39,019 nt of DNA from Sedimenticola sp. (GTDB lineage Bacteria > Pseudomonadota > Gammaproteobacteria > Chromatiales > Chromatiaceae): positions 1 to 39,019 of the forward strand of contig JALVTT010000065.1 of assembly GCA_027024025.1 (NCBI GenBank). Direction: 5' to 3'. Each line of letters starts with the position of its first letter. Positions within the stretch are counted from its first letter, which is position 1. Below, one piece after another: positions 7,967 through 17,997 of this stretch. A program made the position numbers and the translations under genes. Under the pieces are notes generated by a model that ran no database searches, was not told where the DNA came from, and worked only from the letters and a program-made list of their open reading frames with translations.

Positions 7967-9136
7967 ATGAATCCCTTCTACCGCAACATTCCGCTCCTGG
8001 CCTATGCCCAGGCCATGATGATGAGCGCCTCCTCGCTGCTGGTCACCGCCTCGGCCCTGGTCGGCTACCGCCTGGCCGCGGAGAAGGCCCTGGCCACCCT
8101 GCCCCTGGCCACCGGCTTCATCGCGGTGATGCTGACCAGCATCCCCGCGGCCTGGCTGATGCACCACATCGGCCGCAAACCGGGCTTCATACTGGCCACC
8201 CTGATCGGCGCCTGCGGCGCGGCCCTGGCCGCCTGGGCCATCCTCCACCAGCAGTTCTGGGCCTATGTCGGCGCCTCCTTCCTGTTCGGCATGCACAACG
8301 GCTTCGGCAACTATTTCCGCTTTGCCGCGGCCGACGCGGTCGCGCCCCCGCTGAAGGCGCGCGCCATCTCCTACATCCTGGCCGGTGGCGTGCTGGCCGC
8401 CTTCATCGGTCCCAATCTGGCCAATCTGAGCCGCGACTGGATCGGCGGCGCGCCCTTCGCGGCCAGCTTCATGGTGGTGATGGGGTTGTATCTGAGCTCG
8501 ACCCTGGCGCTGAGCCTGTTGCGCCTTCCGCCGCAGGCCGAGGATACGGTGACGGCGGATCGACAGGCGCGGCCGCTGCGCGAGATCATGCGCCAGCCCG
8601 ACTATTTCACCGCCCTCCTGTGCGCCGCGCTGGGCTACGGGGTGATGTCGCTGGTGATGACCGCCACCCCGCTGGCCATGCAGCGGCACGCGCACGACAT
8701 GGGCGACACCTCATTCGTGATCCAGTGGCATGTGCTGGCGATGTTCGCGCCCTCGTTCTTCACCGGCCGTCTGATCGCGGCCTGGGGCATAAGGCGCATC
8801 CTGCTGAGCGGCGCCCTGCTGGGCATCGGCTGTGTGCTCATCAACCTGAGCGGCACCAGCCTGTGGCATTTCTGGCTGGCGCTGGTGCTGCTGGGCCTGA
8901 GCTGGAACTTCCTGTTCATCGGCGGCACCACCCTGCTGACCCGGGTCTACCGCCCCAGCGAGAAGGCGCGGGTGCAGGCGAGCAACGACTTCGTGGTGTT
9001 CACCACGGTGGCGCTCGGTTCGCTCTCGGCGGGCGCCCTGCAGCACCGCTTCGGCTGGCAGACGGTCAACCTCGGGGTGTTGCCGCTGCTGCTCCTGGTG
9101 CTGGCACGGCTGGCGCTGAGCCGCCCGAAAGACTGA
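7967..9136 (+). CDS. Major facilitator superfamily transporter
   Basis: A 389-residue inner-membrane protein with about 12 hydrophobic segments split by a cytoplasmic loop near residues 190-215 (charged, EDTVTADRQARPLREIMRQ). The loop between helices 2 and 3 carries HHIGRKPGF, matching the MFS signature GxxxDRxGRKP in weakened form. The substrate cannot be told. The ATG at 7967 has only a weak ribosome-binding site and lies just after the large hairpin that follows thrC. Its TGA is immediately followed by the inverted stop codon of rhlE, leaving no spacer and no visible terminator between the convergent genes. Confidence 0.85.
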   Translation: MNPFYRNIPLLAYAQAMMMSASSLLVTASALVGYRLAAEKALATLPLATGFIAVMLTSIPAAWLMHHIGRKPGFILATLIGACGAALAAWAILHQQFWAYVGASFLFGMHNGFGNYFRFAAADAVAPPLKARAISYILAGGVLAAFIGPNLANLSRDWIGGAPFAASFMVVMGLYLSSTLALSLLRLPPQAEDTVTADRQARPLREIMRQPDYFTALLCAALGYGVMSLVMTATPLAMQRHAHDMGDTSFVIQWHVLAMFAPSFFTGRLIAAWGIRRILLSGALLGIGCVLINLSGTSLWHFWLALVLLGLSWNFLFIGGTTLLTRVYRPSEKARVQASNDFVVFTTVALGSLSAGALQHRFGWQTVNLGVLPLLLLVLARLALSRPKD

Positions 9137-10726
9137 TCAGCTGCCCAGCAGCGAGGGGGTGCCGCGGCGCCTGGCATTGCCCTGGGCATTGCCCTGAGCC
9201 GAGCGGCGCTGGCGGTTCTGGGTGTTGCCATTGCCGTTGCGCGCCCGCGCGCCCGGCTTGCCCTGACCCCGCGCCTTCTGGCCGTTCTTGGGCCGCCCCT
9301 TGCCGCCGCCGCGCTTGCGCCGCACCACCAGATCGCCGCCGGCCAGCATCACCGGATCCCGGTTGCTGTTGTCGGTGAACAGGGTGTTGCCATTCACGTC
9401 CCCGTTCTCATCGCGTGCCGCGGGCGGCGCCGCATTGCCCGGATTGTCTCCGGCCGCCGCCCGGCGCGCCTTGCGCTGGCCGCCCTTGGGATTCGGCCTG
9501 CCCTGGGCGCCACGCGGCCTGCGCGACCCGCGGGCGTTGCGCTCGCCCCGGCCCTGGCGCTGGCCCCGCCCCTTCTGGATGGGTTCGGGCGCGATGGAGG
9601 GGTCGGGCTCGAAGCCTTCGGCCACCTCGGCCGGGATCTCGAAGCCGATCAGCTTCTGGATATCGGCCAGCAGGCGGTCCTCGTCCACGCAGACCAGGGA
9701 CACGGCCTCGCCCTCGCGCCCGGCGCGGCCGGTGCGTCCGATGCGGTGGACATAGTCCTCGGCCACATTGGGCAGCTCGAAGTTGATCACGTGCGGCAGC
9801 TGGTCGATGTCCAGGCCGCGGGCCGCGATATCGGTGGCCACCAGAACCCGGATATCACCCGCCTTGAAACCGGACAGCGCCCGGGTGCGCGCGCCCTGGC
9901 TCTTGTTGCCGTGGATGGCGGCCGCGCTCAGCCCGGCCTTTTCCAGATACTGGGCCAGACGGTTGGCGCCGTGCTTGGTGCGGGTGAAGACCAGCACCTG
10001 GCGCCAGTCGTGATGACCGATCAGCCAGGCCAGCAGCTCGGACTTGCGCTTGCGGTCCACGCGGTAGATCCGCTGCGCGATGCGTTCCACGGTGGTGTTC
10101 TCGGGGGTGACCTGGACCGACACGGGGTGGTCCAGCAGGCGGTTGGCCAGGGCCCGGATCTCGCGCGAGAAGGTCGCGGAAAACAGCAGGTTCTGGCGTT
10201 TCTCCGGCAACAGGTCCAAGACCTTGCGGATATCGTGGATGAAGCCCATGTCGAGCATCCGGTCGGCCTCGTCGAGCACCAGCACCTCGATGCGCGAGAG
10301 GTCGATATGGCCCTGCGAGACATGGTCCAGCAGGCGTCCCGGGGTCGCCACCAGGATGTCCACACCCTTGCGCAGGGCGGCGATCTGCGGGTTGATCTTG
10401 ACCCCGCCGAAGATCACCGTGGAGCGCAGCGGCAGGTGACGCCCGTAGGTCTGGATGCTTTCGCCGACCTGGGCGGCCAGCTCTCGGGTGGGGGTCAGCA
10501 CCAGGGCGCGGATATGGTCCGCCGGCCCCGCCTGGCTCAGGCGCTGCAACAGCGGGAGGGTGAAGCCGGCGGTCTTGCCGGTGCCCGTCTGCGCCCCGGC
10601 GAGGATGTCCTTGCCCTCGAGGATGACCGGGATGGCCCGGGACTGGATGGGGGTGGGTTCGCGATAGCCCTGGTCGGACAACGCACGCAATATATCGGCC
10701 GACAGGCCGAGCTGCTCGAAACTCAT
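9137..10726 (-). CDS. rhlE: DEAD-box ATP-dependent RNA helicase RhlE
   Basis: RNA unwinding enzyme of ribosome assembly and RNA decay, cytoplasmic, 529 residues. The core (residues 1-380) shows all motifs in order: Q motif FEQLGL...YREPTPIQ, Walker [19 protein letters not shown] in [16 protein letters not shown] in [16 protein letters not shown] and [10 protein letters not shown]. The start MSFEQLGL and RhlE-like core make RhlE the best match. Residues 390-529 are a basic, low-complexity tail rich in Arg, Gly, Asn and Gln, typical of RNA-binding extensions and here about 140 residues. It is transcribed away from soxB's terminator region; 147 bases upstream hold its probable promoter. Confidence 0.93.
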   Translation of the reverse strand: MSFEQLGLSADILRALSDQGYREPTPIQSRAIPVILEGKDILAGAQTGTGKTAGFTLPLLQRLSQAGPADHIRALVLTPTRELAAQVGESIQTYGRHLPLRSTVIFGGVKINPQIAALRKGVDILVATPGRLLDHVSQGHIDLSRIEVLVLDEADRMLDMGFIHDIRKVLDLLPEKRQNLLFSATFSREIRALANRLLDHPVSVQVTPENTTVERIAQRIYRVDRKRKSELLAWLIGHHDWRQVLVFTRTKHGANRLAQYLEKAGLSAAAIHGNKSQGARTRALSGFKAGDIRVLVATDIAARGLDIDQLPHVINFELPNVAEDYVHRIGRTGRAGREGEAVSLVCVDEDRLLADIQKLIGFEIPAEVAEGFEPDPSIAPEPIQKGRGQRQGRGERNARGSRRPRGAQGRPNPKGGQRKARRAAAGDNPGNAAPPAARDENGDVNGNTLFTDNSNRDPVMLAGGDLVVRRKRGGGKGRPKNGQKARGQGKPGARARNGNGNTQNRQRRSAQGNAQGNARRRGTPSLLGS

Positions 10727-10873
10727 ACTGGATTATTCCTGGATCGTCTCCGCGGGGGCGGGCCCTGCTGCGGTCTGGGAAACGATGCGATCTTTACATG
10801 GAAATCGGCCGGAACGGCCGGGAGCGACGCGGACCGATGGCGTCACTGGCAGGCACTATAGCACCTTTGCGTC

Positions 10874-10917
10874 AAAAACCCCAGCAACCCGCGCCGGCAT
10901 GACTCGGCGCGGGTTGC
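10874..10917 (-). terminator. Intrinsic terminator of soxB
   Basis: On the minus strand GCAACCCGCGCC (10917-10906) pairs perfectly with GGCGCGGGTTGC (10895-10884). One further G-C pair closes an 8-base loop, and the run TTTTT follows at 10878-10874, five bases after the stem. It lies 26 bases beyond the soxB stop, so it is well placed as a Rho-independent terminator. Confidence 0.82.
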
Positions 10918-10942
10918 CGGGCACCGGCAAGCGGGCGGGATC

Positions 10943-12697
10943 CTACAGGACACCGAAGCCCGGGTTGCCCTTGACGTTGATCACCTTGGGGGTGTTGAGC
11001 TTCTTGATGCGGACCCGGTCCTGGGCGCGGATGTAGTCGGCGACCACATCCCAGACCGGCCGACCGGGCGCGACCGAGTTGACCGTCGCCCAGCCCGCGA
11101 CCTTGTAGGTCTTGCCGGCCTCGACCGCCCTGCCGTCGTCCAGGGTCATGTGGCTAATGCGCTGCCCGGCCTTGGCGGTGGGATCGACGACATAGTCCAT
11201 GCCCCCGACGCGCACCATGTCGCCACCCTGCTGGTAGTACGGGTCGCGGTTGTAGAGGTTGTCGCACACGTCCTCGAGAATCGCCTTGATGTCGCTGCCC
11301 TTCATCTCGCGGACATAGGTCTCCGGATAGGTGGTGCCGGTCTGGTCCATGACATTCTCCATGGTGATCGGCTGACCGGGCAGCACGGTCGTGCCCCAGC
11401 GGAAGCCGGGCGAGAGCGAGATATCGGCGTCGCTCTCGGCGCGCAGCGCGTCACAGATGATCTGGTCGAAGGTGCCGTTGAAATTGCCGCGGCGGTACAG
11501 CAGCTCGTCGGCCACGCCCAGCTTTTCGTTGAGCTTGTCGGCATAGGGCTTGCGCACCTTGTCGATATAGGCCTGCATCTCGGCATCGGCCGGCAGCAGA
11601 TTGGAGAACACCGGCAGCAGGCGGTAGCGGTAGCCGCGCAGCTTCTTGTCCTTGATGTCGAGATCGACCACGGCGAGAAACTTGCCGTTGGAGCCCGCAT
11701 TGGTCACCAGGGTCTTGCCACCGGCGTTCTGCACCACGCTGGGCTTGGGCACGGCATCGTGCGTATGGCCGCCGAAGATGATGTCGATGCCGCTGACCCG
11801 GGAGGCCATCTTCAGGTCCACGTCCATGCCGTTGTGCGACAGCATGACGACCACATCGGGCTTCTCCTTGGCGCGGATCTGGTCGACCAGCGCCTGCATC
11901 TCGGCGTCCTTGATGCCGAAGCTCCAGTCCGGAATGAAGCGCTTCGGGTTGGCGATGGGCGTATAGGGGAAGGCCTGGCCGATGACCGCCACCCGGGCGT
12001 TGTTGACCTGCTTGATGGTATAGGGCTTGAAGGCGTGGCCGTCGTCGTCGAAGGACGGGGCGTCGTTGAACAGCGCATCTTCGGTCACGCTGACGTTCTG
12101 TGCGACGAAATCGCCCTTGAAGGCCTCGATGTTCTTCAGAACCTCCTTGTCGCGATAGGTGAACTCCCAGTGCCCGGTCATGGCATCGACGCCCAGCAGA
12201 TTGCAGGCCCCGACCATGTCCATGCCGCGGGTCCACAGCGCCGTGGCCGAGCCCTGCCAGGTGTCGCCGCCGTCGAGCAGCAGGCAGTTGTTCTCGCCAC
12301 GCTCGGCGCGCACCTTCTTGATCAGGGTGGCCAGATGCGCGAAACCGCCGACCTTGCCGTACAGCCTGGCGGCATCGGTGTAGTTCAGATAGGTGAAGGC
12401 ATGCGCCGCGGCGCTGTCCGCCGGGATGTCGAAATACTTGAGGAAGTGCTTGCCGACCAGATGCGGCGGCTTGCCCCAGGAGTCCCCCACGCCGATATTG
12501 ACGCTGGGCTCGCGGAAATAGATCGGATTCAATTGCGCATGACAGTCGGTGAAATGCATCAGGGTGACATTGCCGAAGCGGGGCAACTCGTACATATCGG
12601 CCGGTTTGCGGTTCATGGCGAATACCGAACCGGGTAACAGGTTGCTGGCGCCGGCCAAGGCCATCAGCTGCAAAAATTCACGTCTGGATACTGACAT
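10943..12697 (-). CDS. soxB: Thiosulfohydrolase SoxB (periplasmic sulfur oxidation)
   Basis: SoxB is a dimanganese hydrolase that removes sulfate from sulfur bound to the SoxYZ carrier during thiosulfate oxidation. The 584-residue product begins MSVSRREFLQLMALAGASNL, a twin-arginine (Tat) signal. Metallophosphatase-type motifs follow: HFTDCHAQL, LLLDGGDTWQGS, GHWEFTYRD, MLSHNGMD and FGGHTHD, and then a 5'-nucleotidase-like C-terminal domain. The start at 12697 is favoured by GGGAGGAAAG upstream and because the RR motif follows at once. No soxXAYZ genes flank it; a solitary soxB is common in sulfur bacteria that store sulfur globules. A terminator follows. Confidence 0.96.
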   Translation of the reverse strand: MSVSRREFLQLMALAGASNLLPGSVFAMNRKPADMYELPRFGNVTLMHFTDCHAQLNPIYFREPSVNIGVGDSWGKPPHLVGKHFLKYFDIPADSAAAHAFTYLNYTDAARLYGKVGGFAHLATLIKKVRAERGENNCLLLDGGDTWQGSATALWTRGMDMVGACNLLGVDAMTGHWEFTYRDKEVLKNIEAFKGDFVAQNVSVTEDALFNDAPSFDDDGHAFKPYTIKQVNNARVAVIGQAFPYTPIANPKRFIPDWSFGIKDAEMQALVDQIRAKEKPDVVVMLSHNGMDVDLKMASRVSGIDIIFGGHTHDAVPKPSVVQNAGGKTLVTNAGSNGKFLAVVDLDIKDKKLRGYRYRLLPVFSNLLPADAEMQAYIDKVRKPYADKLNEKLGVADELLYRRGNFNGTFDQIICDALRAESDADISLSPGFRWGTTVLPGQPITMENVMDQTGTTYPETYVREMKGSDIKAILEDVCDNLYNRDPYYQQGGDMVRVGGMDYVVDPTAKAGQRISHMTLDDGRAVEAGKTYKVAGWATVNSVAPGRPVWDVVADYIRAQDRVRIKKLNTPKVINVKGNPGFGVL

Positions 12698-13034
12698 CGC
12701 AATCTTTCCTCCCGAAAAAGATGGGCCCGATACTAACAGAAACAAAACTCACCATCCCTGCCGCGAGGGACGCATTCGGTCACGCCTGACACGGCATGCC
12801 GTCGGGCCACCGAAGAGCGGCCGGAACGCCCCGGCCACAGGCCCCGGCGCCCCGATTTCCGGTCCTTCCCCCGGTCGCCGAAGCGGCCGGCATCGCCCCG
12901 CACTGCACCCAAGACGGCCCGGGTGCCGTTTTATTCCGCCCCCGGGGCAAGGCCGGCAACGGCCGTCCCCAATTCCCCCCGATTTTTTGTAATAATCGCG
13001 CCTCGTCCGCAATTGAACCCACGGGATCCCGACC
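12698..13034. other. Divergent intergenic region between soxB and PiT transporter genes
   Basis: 337 bases without a convincing gene. It must hold the promoters of soxB (leftward) and the phosphate transporter (rightward). Visible items are the soxB ribosome-binding site next to 12708, a perfect 12-base palindrome ACGGCATGCCGT at 12791-12802, a GC-rich centre, and a T-run with a candidate -10 at 12988-12996. Confidence 0.7.
12988..12996 (+). promoter_or_regulatory. Candidate extended -10 element for PiT gene
   Basis: TGTAATAAT (TGn plus AATAAT, one change from TATAAT) follows a T6 run and lies 38 bases before the ATG at 13035. A -35 match is not clear. The pattern resembles the one in front of the DUF2853 gene. 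Confidence 0.4.
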
Positions 13035-14603
13035 ATGGAACTCAAAAATATCTCCCAGATCGAGAAGGCCACCCAGTTCGGCCGGCCGGAAATGTTTCGT
13101 TTTGGCGTGGCGCTGACCTTCGTCATCGTCATCATGCTGTGGACCAGCATCACCATCACCGGGATCCCGCACAATTACATGCTGATATCGGCGGCCATGA
13201 TCGGGGCCTATATGGCCATGAACATCGGCGCCAACGACGTGGCCAACAACGTGGGGCCGGCCGTGGGCTCACGCGCCCTGACCATGGCGGGGGCGATCCT
13301 GATCGCCGCCATCTTCGAGGCATCGGGCGCTCTCATCGCCGGGGGCGATGTGGTCAGCACCATCAAGAAGGGCATCATCGACCCGGCATTGATCGACGAC
13401 ACCAACGCCTTCATCTGGCTGATGATGGCCGCGCTGCTGGCCGGCGCCATCTGGCTGAACATCGCCACCGCCCTGGGGGCGCCGGTCTCCACCACGCACT
13501 CCATCGTGGGCGGCGTGCTGGGCGCCGGCATCGCCGCCGGCGGCATGGACATCGCCAACTGGTCCAAGATGGGGCAGATCGCGGCCAGCTGGGTGATCTC
13601 GCCGGTGCTGGGCGGGGTGATCGCGGCCGGATTCCTGTACCTGATCAAGCGCACCATCACCTACCAGGAGGACATGAAGTCCTCGGCCCAGCGCATGGTG
13701 CCCATCCTGATCGCGGTCATGGCCTGGGCCTTCGGCACCTATCTGGTGCTCAAGGGCCTGAAACACCTGTGGAAATTCGATCTGGGCTCGGCCGCGCTGA
13801 TCGGCCTGGTCATCGCCATCCTGATCTATCTGGTGGTCAAGCCGCGCATCCGCCACACCGCCAACCAGCTGCCGCCGGGCAAGGAGAGCGTGAACCGGCT
13901 GTTCACCATCCCGCTGATCTTCGCCGCCGGCCTGCTCAGCTTTGCCCACGGCGCCAACGACGTGGCCAACGCGGTGGGACCGCTGGCCGCGATCAACGAC
14001 GCCATCGTGCACGGCGCCATCGCCAGCAAGGCCTCCATCCCGCTGTGGGTGATGATGGTCGGCGCCATCGGCATCGCCGTGGGCCTGGGGCTGTACGGCC
14101 CCAAGCTGATCCGCACCGTGGGTTCGGAGATCACCGAGCTGGACCAGATGCGCGCCTACAGCATCGCCATGGCCGCCGCGATCACCGTCATCATCGCCAC
14201 CCAGCTGGGCCTGCCGGTCTCCTCCACCCATATCGCGGTGGGAGCGGTGTTCGGGGTCGGTTTCCTGCGCGAGTACCTCAAGCACAGCTACTCGCGCATG
14301 ATCGAGGAGATCAAGGCCCACCACCATGGACGCGACGAGGCCGAGGTCGAGGCCTTCCTGATCGCATTCCGCAAGGCCTCGGTCAGACGCAAGGGGCAGA
14401 TGCTGCAGGAACTGAAGGAACACTCGGCCCGGGCCGAGCTGAGCAAGAAGGAGCGCAAGAGCCTCAAACGCGTCTACAAGACCGAACTGGTCAAGCGCTC
14501 GGCCCTGATGAAGATCGTGGCCGCCTGGCTGATCACGGTCCCGTTCTCCGGGGTGCTGGCCGCGGTGTTCTACTTCACCATCCGGGGCATGCTGCTGCCC
14601 TGA
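13035..14603 (+). CDS. Inorganic phosphate transporter, PiT family
   Basis: A 522-residue inner-membrane phosphate:cation symporter. The duplicated PiT signature is clear: GANDVANNVGPAVGSRAL near residue 64 and GANDVANAVGPLAAIND near residue 307. A matching pair of SSTH/STTHSIVGG-type motifs (PVSTTHSIVGGVLGAG and PVSSTHIAVGAVFGVG) is also present. About 10-11 hydrophobic segments are visible, and a long charged cytoplasmic stretch lies at about residues 420-495 before the last helix. It is somewhat longer than small bacterial Pit proteins but normal for the proteobacterial long form. Its last 34 bases overlap the tail of the convergent ABC gene. Confidence 0.93.
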   Translation: MELKNISQIEKATQFGRPEMFRFGVALTFVIVIMLWTSITITGIPHNYMLISAAMIGAYMAMNIGANDVANNVGPAVGSRALTMAGAILIAAIFEASGALIAGGDVVSTIKKGIIDPALIDDTNAFIWLMMAALLAGAIWLNIATALGAPVSTTHSIVGGVLGAGIAAGGMDIANWSKMGQIAASWVISPVLGGVIAAGFLYLIKRTITYQEDMKSSAQRMVPILIAVMAWAFGTYLVLKGLKHLWKFDLGSAALIGLVIAILIYLVVKPRIRHTANQLPPGKESVNRLFTIPLIFAAGLLSFAHGANDVANAVGPLAAINDAIVHGAIASKASIPLWVMMVGAIGIAVGLGLYGPKLIRTVGSEITELDQMRAYSIAMAAAITVIIATQLGLPVSSTHIAVGAVFGVGFLREYLKHSYSRMIEEIKAHHHGRDEAEVEAFLIAFRKASVRRKGQMLQELKEHSARAELSKKERKSLKRVYKTELVKRSALMKIVAAWLITVPFSGVLAAVFYFTIRGMLLP

Positions 14604-16612
14604 GCCGCCACCCAGCACGCCACCCGGTGCCCGGGCGCCAGCTCGACCTGCGGGGGATAGGCCTCGCGGCAGCGGGCCTCGGCGCGCGGACAGCGTTCAT
14701 GGAAGTGACAGCCGAGGGGCGGATTGGCCGGTGAGGGCATGTCGCCCTCCAGACGCAGCACCTCGCGCTGATGCGCCGGATCGGGCACCGGCACCGCGCG
14801 CAGCAGGGCCTCGGTATAGGGATGGGCCGGGGTGTTGAGGAGGGTGCCCACCGGTCCCTGTTCCACGATCCGCCCCAGATACATCACCGCCACCTCGTCG
14901 GCCAGGTAGGCCACCACCGCGATATTGTGGGTGATGAACAGATAGCTCAGACCCAGCTCCGCCTGCAGTGTCTTGAGCAGGTTCAGCACCTGGGCCTGCA
15001 CGCTCACATCCAGGGCGCTGGTCGGCTCGTCACACACGATCAGGCGCGGCTCCACCGCCAGGGCGCGGGCGATGGCGATACGCTGACGCTGCCCGCCAGA
15101 GAATTCGTGCGGATAGCGCTGCATGGCGCTCTCCGGCAGCCCGACCTGCGCCAGCAGGCCGGCCACCCGCGCCCGCTGCGCGGCGCGATCGCCGCCGATG
15201 CCCTGGGCGCGCATGCCCTCGGCCACGATGTCGCCCACCAGCATGCGCGGATTCATGGACGAGGCCGGGTCCTGAAAGATGATCTGGAAGGCGCGCCGCA
15301 GGCGCCGCAGTGGCTCGCCGCGCAGCCGGGTCAGCTCGTGACCGTCGTACTCGACCGTGCCGCCCGTGGGCCGCAGCAATTGCAACAGGGCCTTGCCCAC
15401 CGTGGTCTTGCCGCAGCCGGACTCGCCCACCAGGGCCAGGGTGCGGCCGGGATACAGCGCCAGGTCCACGCCATCCACCGCGCGCACATGACCCACGGTG
15501 CGCCGCAGCACCCCCCGCCGGATGGGGAAATGCATCTGCAGGCCCCGGGCGCGCATCAGGGGGCGGTCGGCCGCCGGCGCCGCCGGGCGGAGCGGCGGCG
15601 TGGCGGCGTGCAAGAGCCGGATCTCGTCCACCGCCAGGTGGCAGCGATAGCCGTCCGCCGCGCCGCCCCGCCACGGCGGAGGCGCCTCGCCGCACACCGC
15701 CTGCGCGGCCTCGCAGCGGTCGCGGAAGCGGCACAGCGGAAAGTCCTGGTTGAGCGGCGGCACCATGCCGGGGATGACGTCCAGACCGCGGTCGCGCTTG
15801 CCCGCGTCGGGCAGCGCGGCGAACAGCTTGCGGCTGTAGGGATGCCGCGGCCGGCGGAAGAAGTCGCCCACCTCGCCGCTCTCGACCAGTTGCCCGGCAT
15901 ACATCACGCCCACCCGGTCGGCCATCTCGGCGACCACGCCCAGGTCGTGGGTGATGAGCAGGATGGCCATGCCGGTCTCTCGCTGCAGCGCGCGCAACAG
16001 GTCCAGCACCTGGGCCTGTATGGTCACGTCCAGGGCGGTGGTGGGCTCGTCGGCGATCAGCACATCGGGGCGTCCCGCCAGTGCCATGGCGATCATCACC
16101 CGCTGCTTCATGCCCCCCGAGAGCTGGTGCGGGTACTCGTCCAGGCGCCGCTCCGGGTCGGGGATGCCGACCTGACGGAACAGCTCCAGGACCCGCGCGC
16201 GCGGCTGCCCGGCATGCGCCGGGTCATGCAGTTGGACCGCCTCGGCCACCTGCCGCCCGACCGTCATGACCGGGTTGAGCGAAGTCATGGGCTCCTGAAA
16301 GATCATGCCGATGCGCCCGCCGCGCTCGCGCCGCATGGCCACCTCGGGCAGGTCCAGCAGGGAGCGGCCGTCGAGCAGCACCTCGCCGTCCACCACCCGC
16401 CCGGTGGGCGGCAGCAGGCGCATCAGCGACAGCGCGATCATGGACTTGCCGCAGCCCGACTCGCCCACCAGCACCAGGGTCTCGCCGCGCCGCAGGCTCA
16501 GGTCCACCCCGTCCACCGCGCGCACCGGCTGCCGGGCCGGGCCCAGATGGGTGCGCAGGCCGCGCACCTCCAGGACCGGCGCGCTGTCGCTCTGTACCTG
16601 TGGCTGGGTCAT
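14570..16612 (-). CDS. Dipeptide/oligopeptide-type ABC transporter, fused double ATPase subunit
   Basis: Two ATP-binding cassettes in one 680-residue chain, an OppD-OppF or YejF-like arrangement that powers uptake through the two adjacent permeases. Cassette 1 has Walker A GESGCGKS (about residue 52), signature LSGGMKQRV and Walker [13 protein letters not shown]. Cassette 2 has GESGCGKT (about 402), signature FSGGQRQRI and [12 protein letters not shown]. Each is followed by a Cys-rich oligopeptide-transport tail ([28 protein letters not shown]); in DppD-type proteins such Cys have been reported to hold an iron-sulfur cluster. The ATG overlaps the permease stop by ATGA. Its end lies 34 bases inside the convergent PiT gene. 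Confidence 0.92.
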   Translation of the reverse strand: MTQPQVQSDSAPVLEVRGLRTHLGPARQPVRAVDGVDLSLRRGETLVLVGESGCGKSMIALSLMRLLPPTGRVVDGEVLLDGRSLLDLPEVAMRRERGGRIGMIFQEPMTSLNPVMTVGRQVAEAVQLHDPAHAGQPRARVLELFRQVGIPDPERRLDEYPHQLSGGMKQRVMIAMALAGRPDVLIADEPTTALDVTIQAQVLDLLRALQRETGMAILLITHDLGVVAEMADRVGVMYAGQLVESGEVGDFFRRPRHPYSRKLFAALPDAGKRDRGLDVIPGMVPPLNQDFPLCRFRDRCEAAQAVCGEAPPPWRGGAADGYRCHLAVDEIRLLHAATPPLRPAAPAADRPLMRARGLQMHFPIRRGVLRRTVGHVRAVDGVDLALYPGRTLALVGESGCGKTTVGKALLQLLRPTGGTVEYDGHELTRLRGEPLRRLRRAFQIIFQDPASSMNPRMLVGDIVAEGMRAQGIGGDRAAQRARVAGLLAQVGLPESAMQRYPHEFSGGQRQRIAIARALAVEPRLIVCDEPTSALDVSVQAQVLNLLKTLQAELGLSYLFITHNIAVVAYLADEVAVMYLGRIVEQGPVGTLLNTPAHPYTEALLRAVPVPDPAHQREVLRLEGDMPSPANPPLGCHFHERCPRAEARCREAYPPQVELAPGHRVACWVAAQGSSMPRMVK

Positions 16613-17997
16613 GATCTCTCCCTCAGTCGCGGATCGAAGGCGTCGCGCACCACGTCGGCGAACAGATTGGCCGCCAGCACCAGCACGAACATGAACACGA
16701 AGGCGGCGGCCAGCGACCACCACACCACCGGCTCGCGCGCCAGCTCCAGGCGCGCGCTGTTGATCATATTGCCCCAGCTGTTGGTGTTGGGATCGACGCC
16801 GATGTTGATATAGGACAGTACCGCCTCGGCCAGCACCAGGCCGGAGAAATCCAGCACCACCACGATCAGCACGATGTGCATCACATTGGGCAGGATGTGC
16901 CGCATCAGGGTGGTGAAATGCCCCACCCCGAAGGCCTGCGCCGCCTGGACGTATTCGAGCTGGCGCAGCTTGAGGGTCTCGCCGCGCAGCAGGCGGCACA
17001 GCGAGGTCCAGCTGGTCACGCCCAGGATCACGCACAGGAACAGCAGGCGCAGATCGGCACGCTCGGTGAGGCTGTTGAACTCGTCCTGGTGATTGTTCAT
17101 GTAGATCTGCATCATCAGCACCGCGGCGGCGATCAGCAGCACCCCCGGCACCGAGCTGAGGGTGGTGTAGAGATACTGGATCACGTCATCCACCCAGCCG
17201 CGGAAATAGCCGGCCATGATGCCCAGCAGGATCGCCGCCGGCAGCATCACCAGGGTGGTCAGGGTGCCGATCACCAGGCCGGTGCGGATACTCTTGAGCG
17301 ACTGGTAGAACACATCCTCGCCCACCTTGTCGGTGCCCAGGATGTGATACACGCCGGCCAGGGTCAGGACCAGGCCGGCCAGGATCAGCACCACCAGCCA
17401 CACCCAGGCGGCGGTGCGCATGGGCGCGCGACCCGGATCGGCCCACCAGGCCCGCCAGCCGCCGGGATGACGGCGCAGCGCCAGCGCCATCCACAGCAGC
17501 CAGGCGGCCGCCCCCAGGGCCACGCCGGCGGCGCTGCGCCAGGCGATATCGCCGGCCCGCCGAGCAGGATCACCAAGGTGCGCCCCGCCCCACTTCAGGC
17601 GCGGGAAGTCGCGCACCTGGCCGCCGCCCGGCAGCTCGATGGTCTCGCGGGTGTAGAGATGGGTGGCGAAGGGCGCGGAATAGGTCTTTTCGCGGTGCGC
17701 CACCAGGGGCGTGGCAAGCAGATCCAGCACGCTCTGGACCTCGCTGGCGTAGCGCGCGTGGCCCTGCGCGTCCTCGCCGCTGGCCGGGCGGAAATGCAGG
17801 GTGTCTAGCAGACCGATGACCACATACACCGCGATCACCACCAGCGCCCCCATGGCGGTGCGGCTGGCCGCCACCCGACGCCAGGGCGCGCGAAGATGGG
17901 CGTGCCGGCGGGTGTACCAGGCGAAGGCCAGAGCCAGGATCACCAGCAGGTAGATCAGCGCGTCGGTGGCGAGGATGACCGGTTGAAAGCCCATCAT
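16609..17997 (-). CDS. Peptide-type ABC transporter permease (OppC/YejE-like) with long N-terminal extension
   Basis: A 462-residue inner-membrane protein. The C-terminal half (about 250-462) is a standard binding-protein-dependent permease with the cytoplasmic coupling-loop motif EYVQAAQAFGVGHFTTLMRHILPN. Usual OppC/YejE proteins are 300-340 residues. Here an extra region comes first: two hydrophobic segments (about 8-26 and 48-66), a soluble, probably periplasmic stretch (about 67-160) and two more membrane segments before the core. The gene overlaps both neighbours by ATGA, implying tight translational coupling. The role of the extension is unknown; the peptide-like substrate is inferred from the family. 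Confidence 0.9.
   Translation of the reverse strand: MMGFQPVILATDALIYLLVILALAFAWYTRRHAHLRAPWRRVAASRTAMGALVVIAVYVVIGLLDTLHFRPASGEDAQGHARYASEVQSVLDLLATPLVAHREKTYSAPFATHLYTRETIELPGGGQVRDFPRLKWGGAHLGDPARRAGDIAWRSAAGVALGAAAWLLWMALALRRHPGGWRAWWADPGRAPMRTAAWVWLVVLILAGLVLTLAGVYHILGTDKVGEDVFYQSLKSIRTGLVIGTLTTLVMLPAAILLGIMAGYFRGWVDDVIQYLYTTLSSVPGVLLIAAAVLMMQIYMNNHQDEFNSLTERADLRLLFLCVILGVTSWTSLCRLLRGETLKLRQLEYVQAAQAFGVGHFTTLMRHILPNVMHIVLIVVVLDFSGLVLAEAVLSYINIGVDPNTNSWGNMINSARLELAREPVVWWSLAAAFVFMFVLVLAANLFADVVRDAFDPRLRERS

Noticed and set aside
6107-8695. 862-codon minus-strand open frame across thrC and the MFS gene
   Set aside because: It is a GC-rich antisense shadow with repetitive Gln/Gly/His composition. 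Both genes on the plus strand are clear families.
14771-16813. 680-codon plus-strand open frame opposite the ABC ATPase
   Set aside because: It has His/Gln/Arg-rich shadow composition and no start signal; two complete ATPase cassettes are read on the minus strand.
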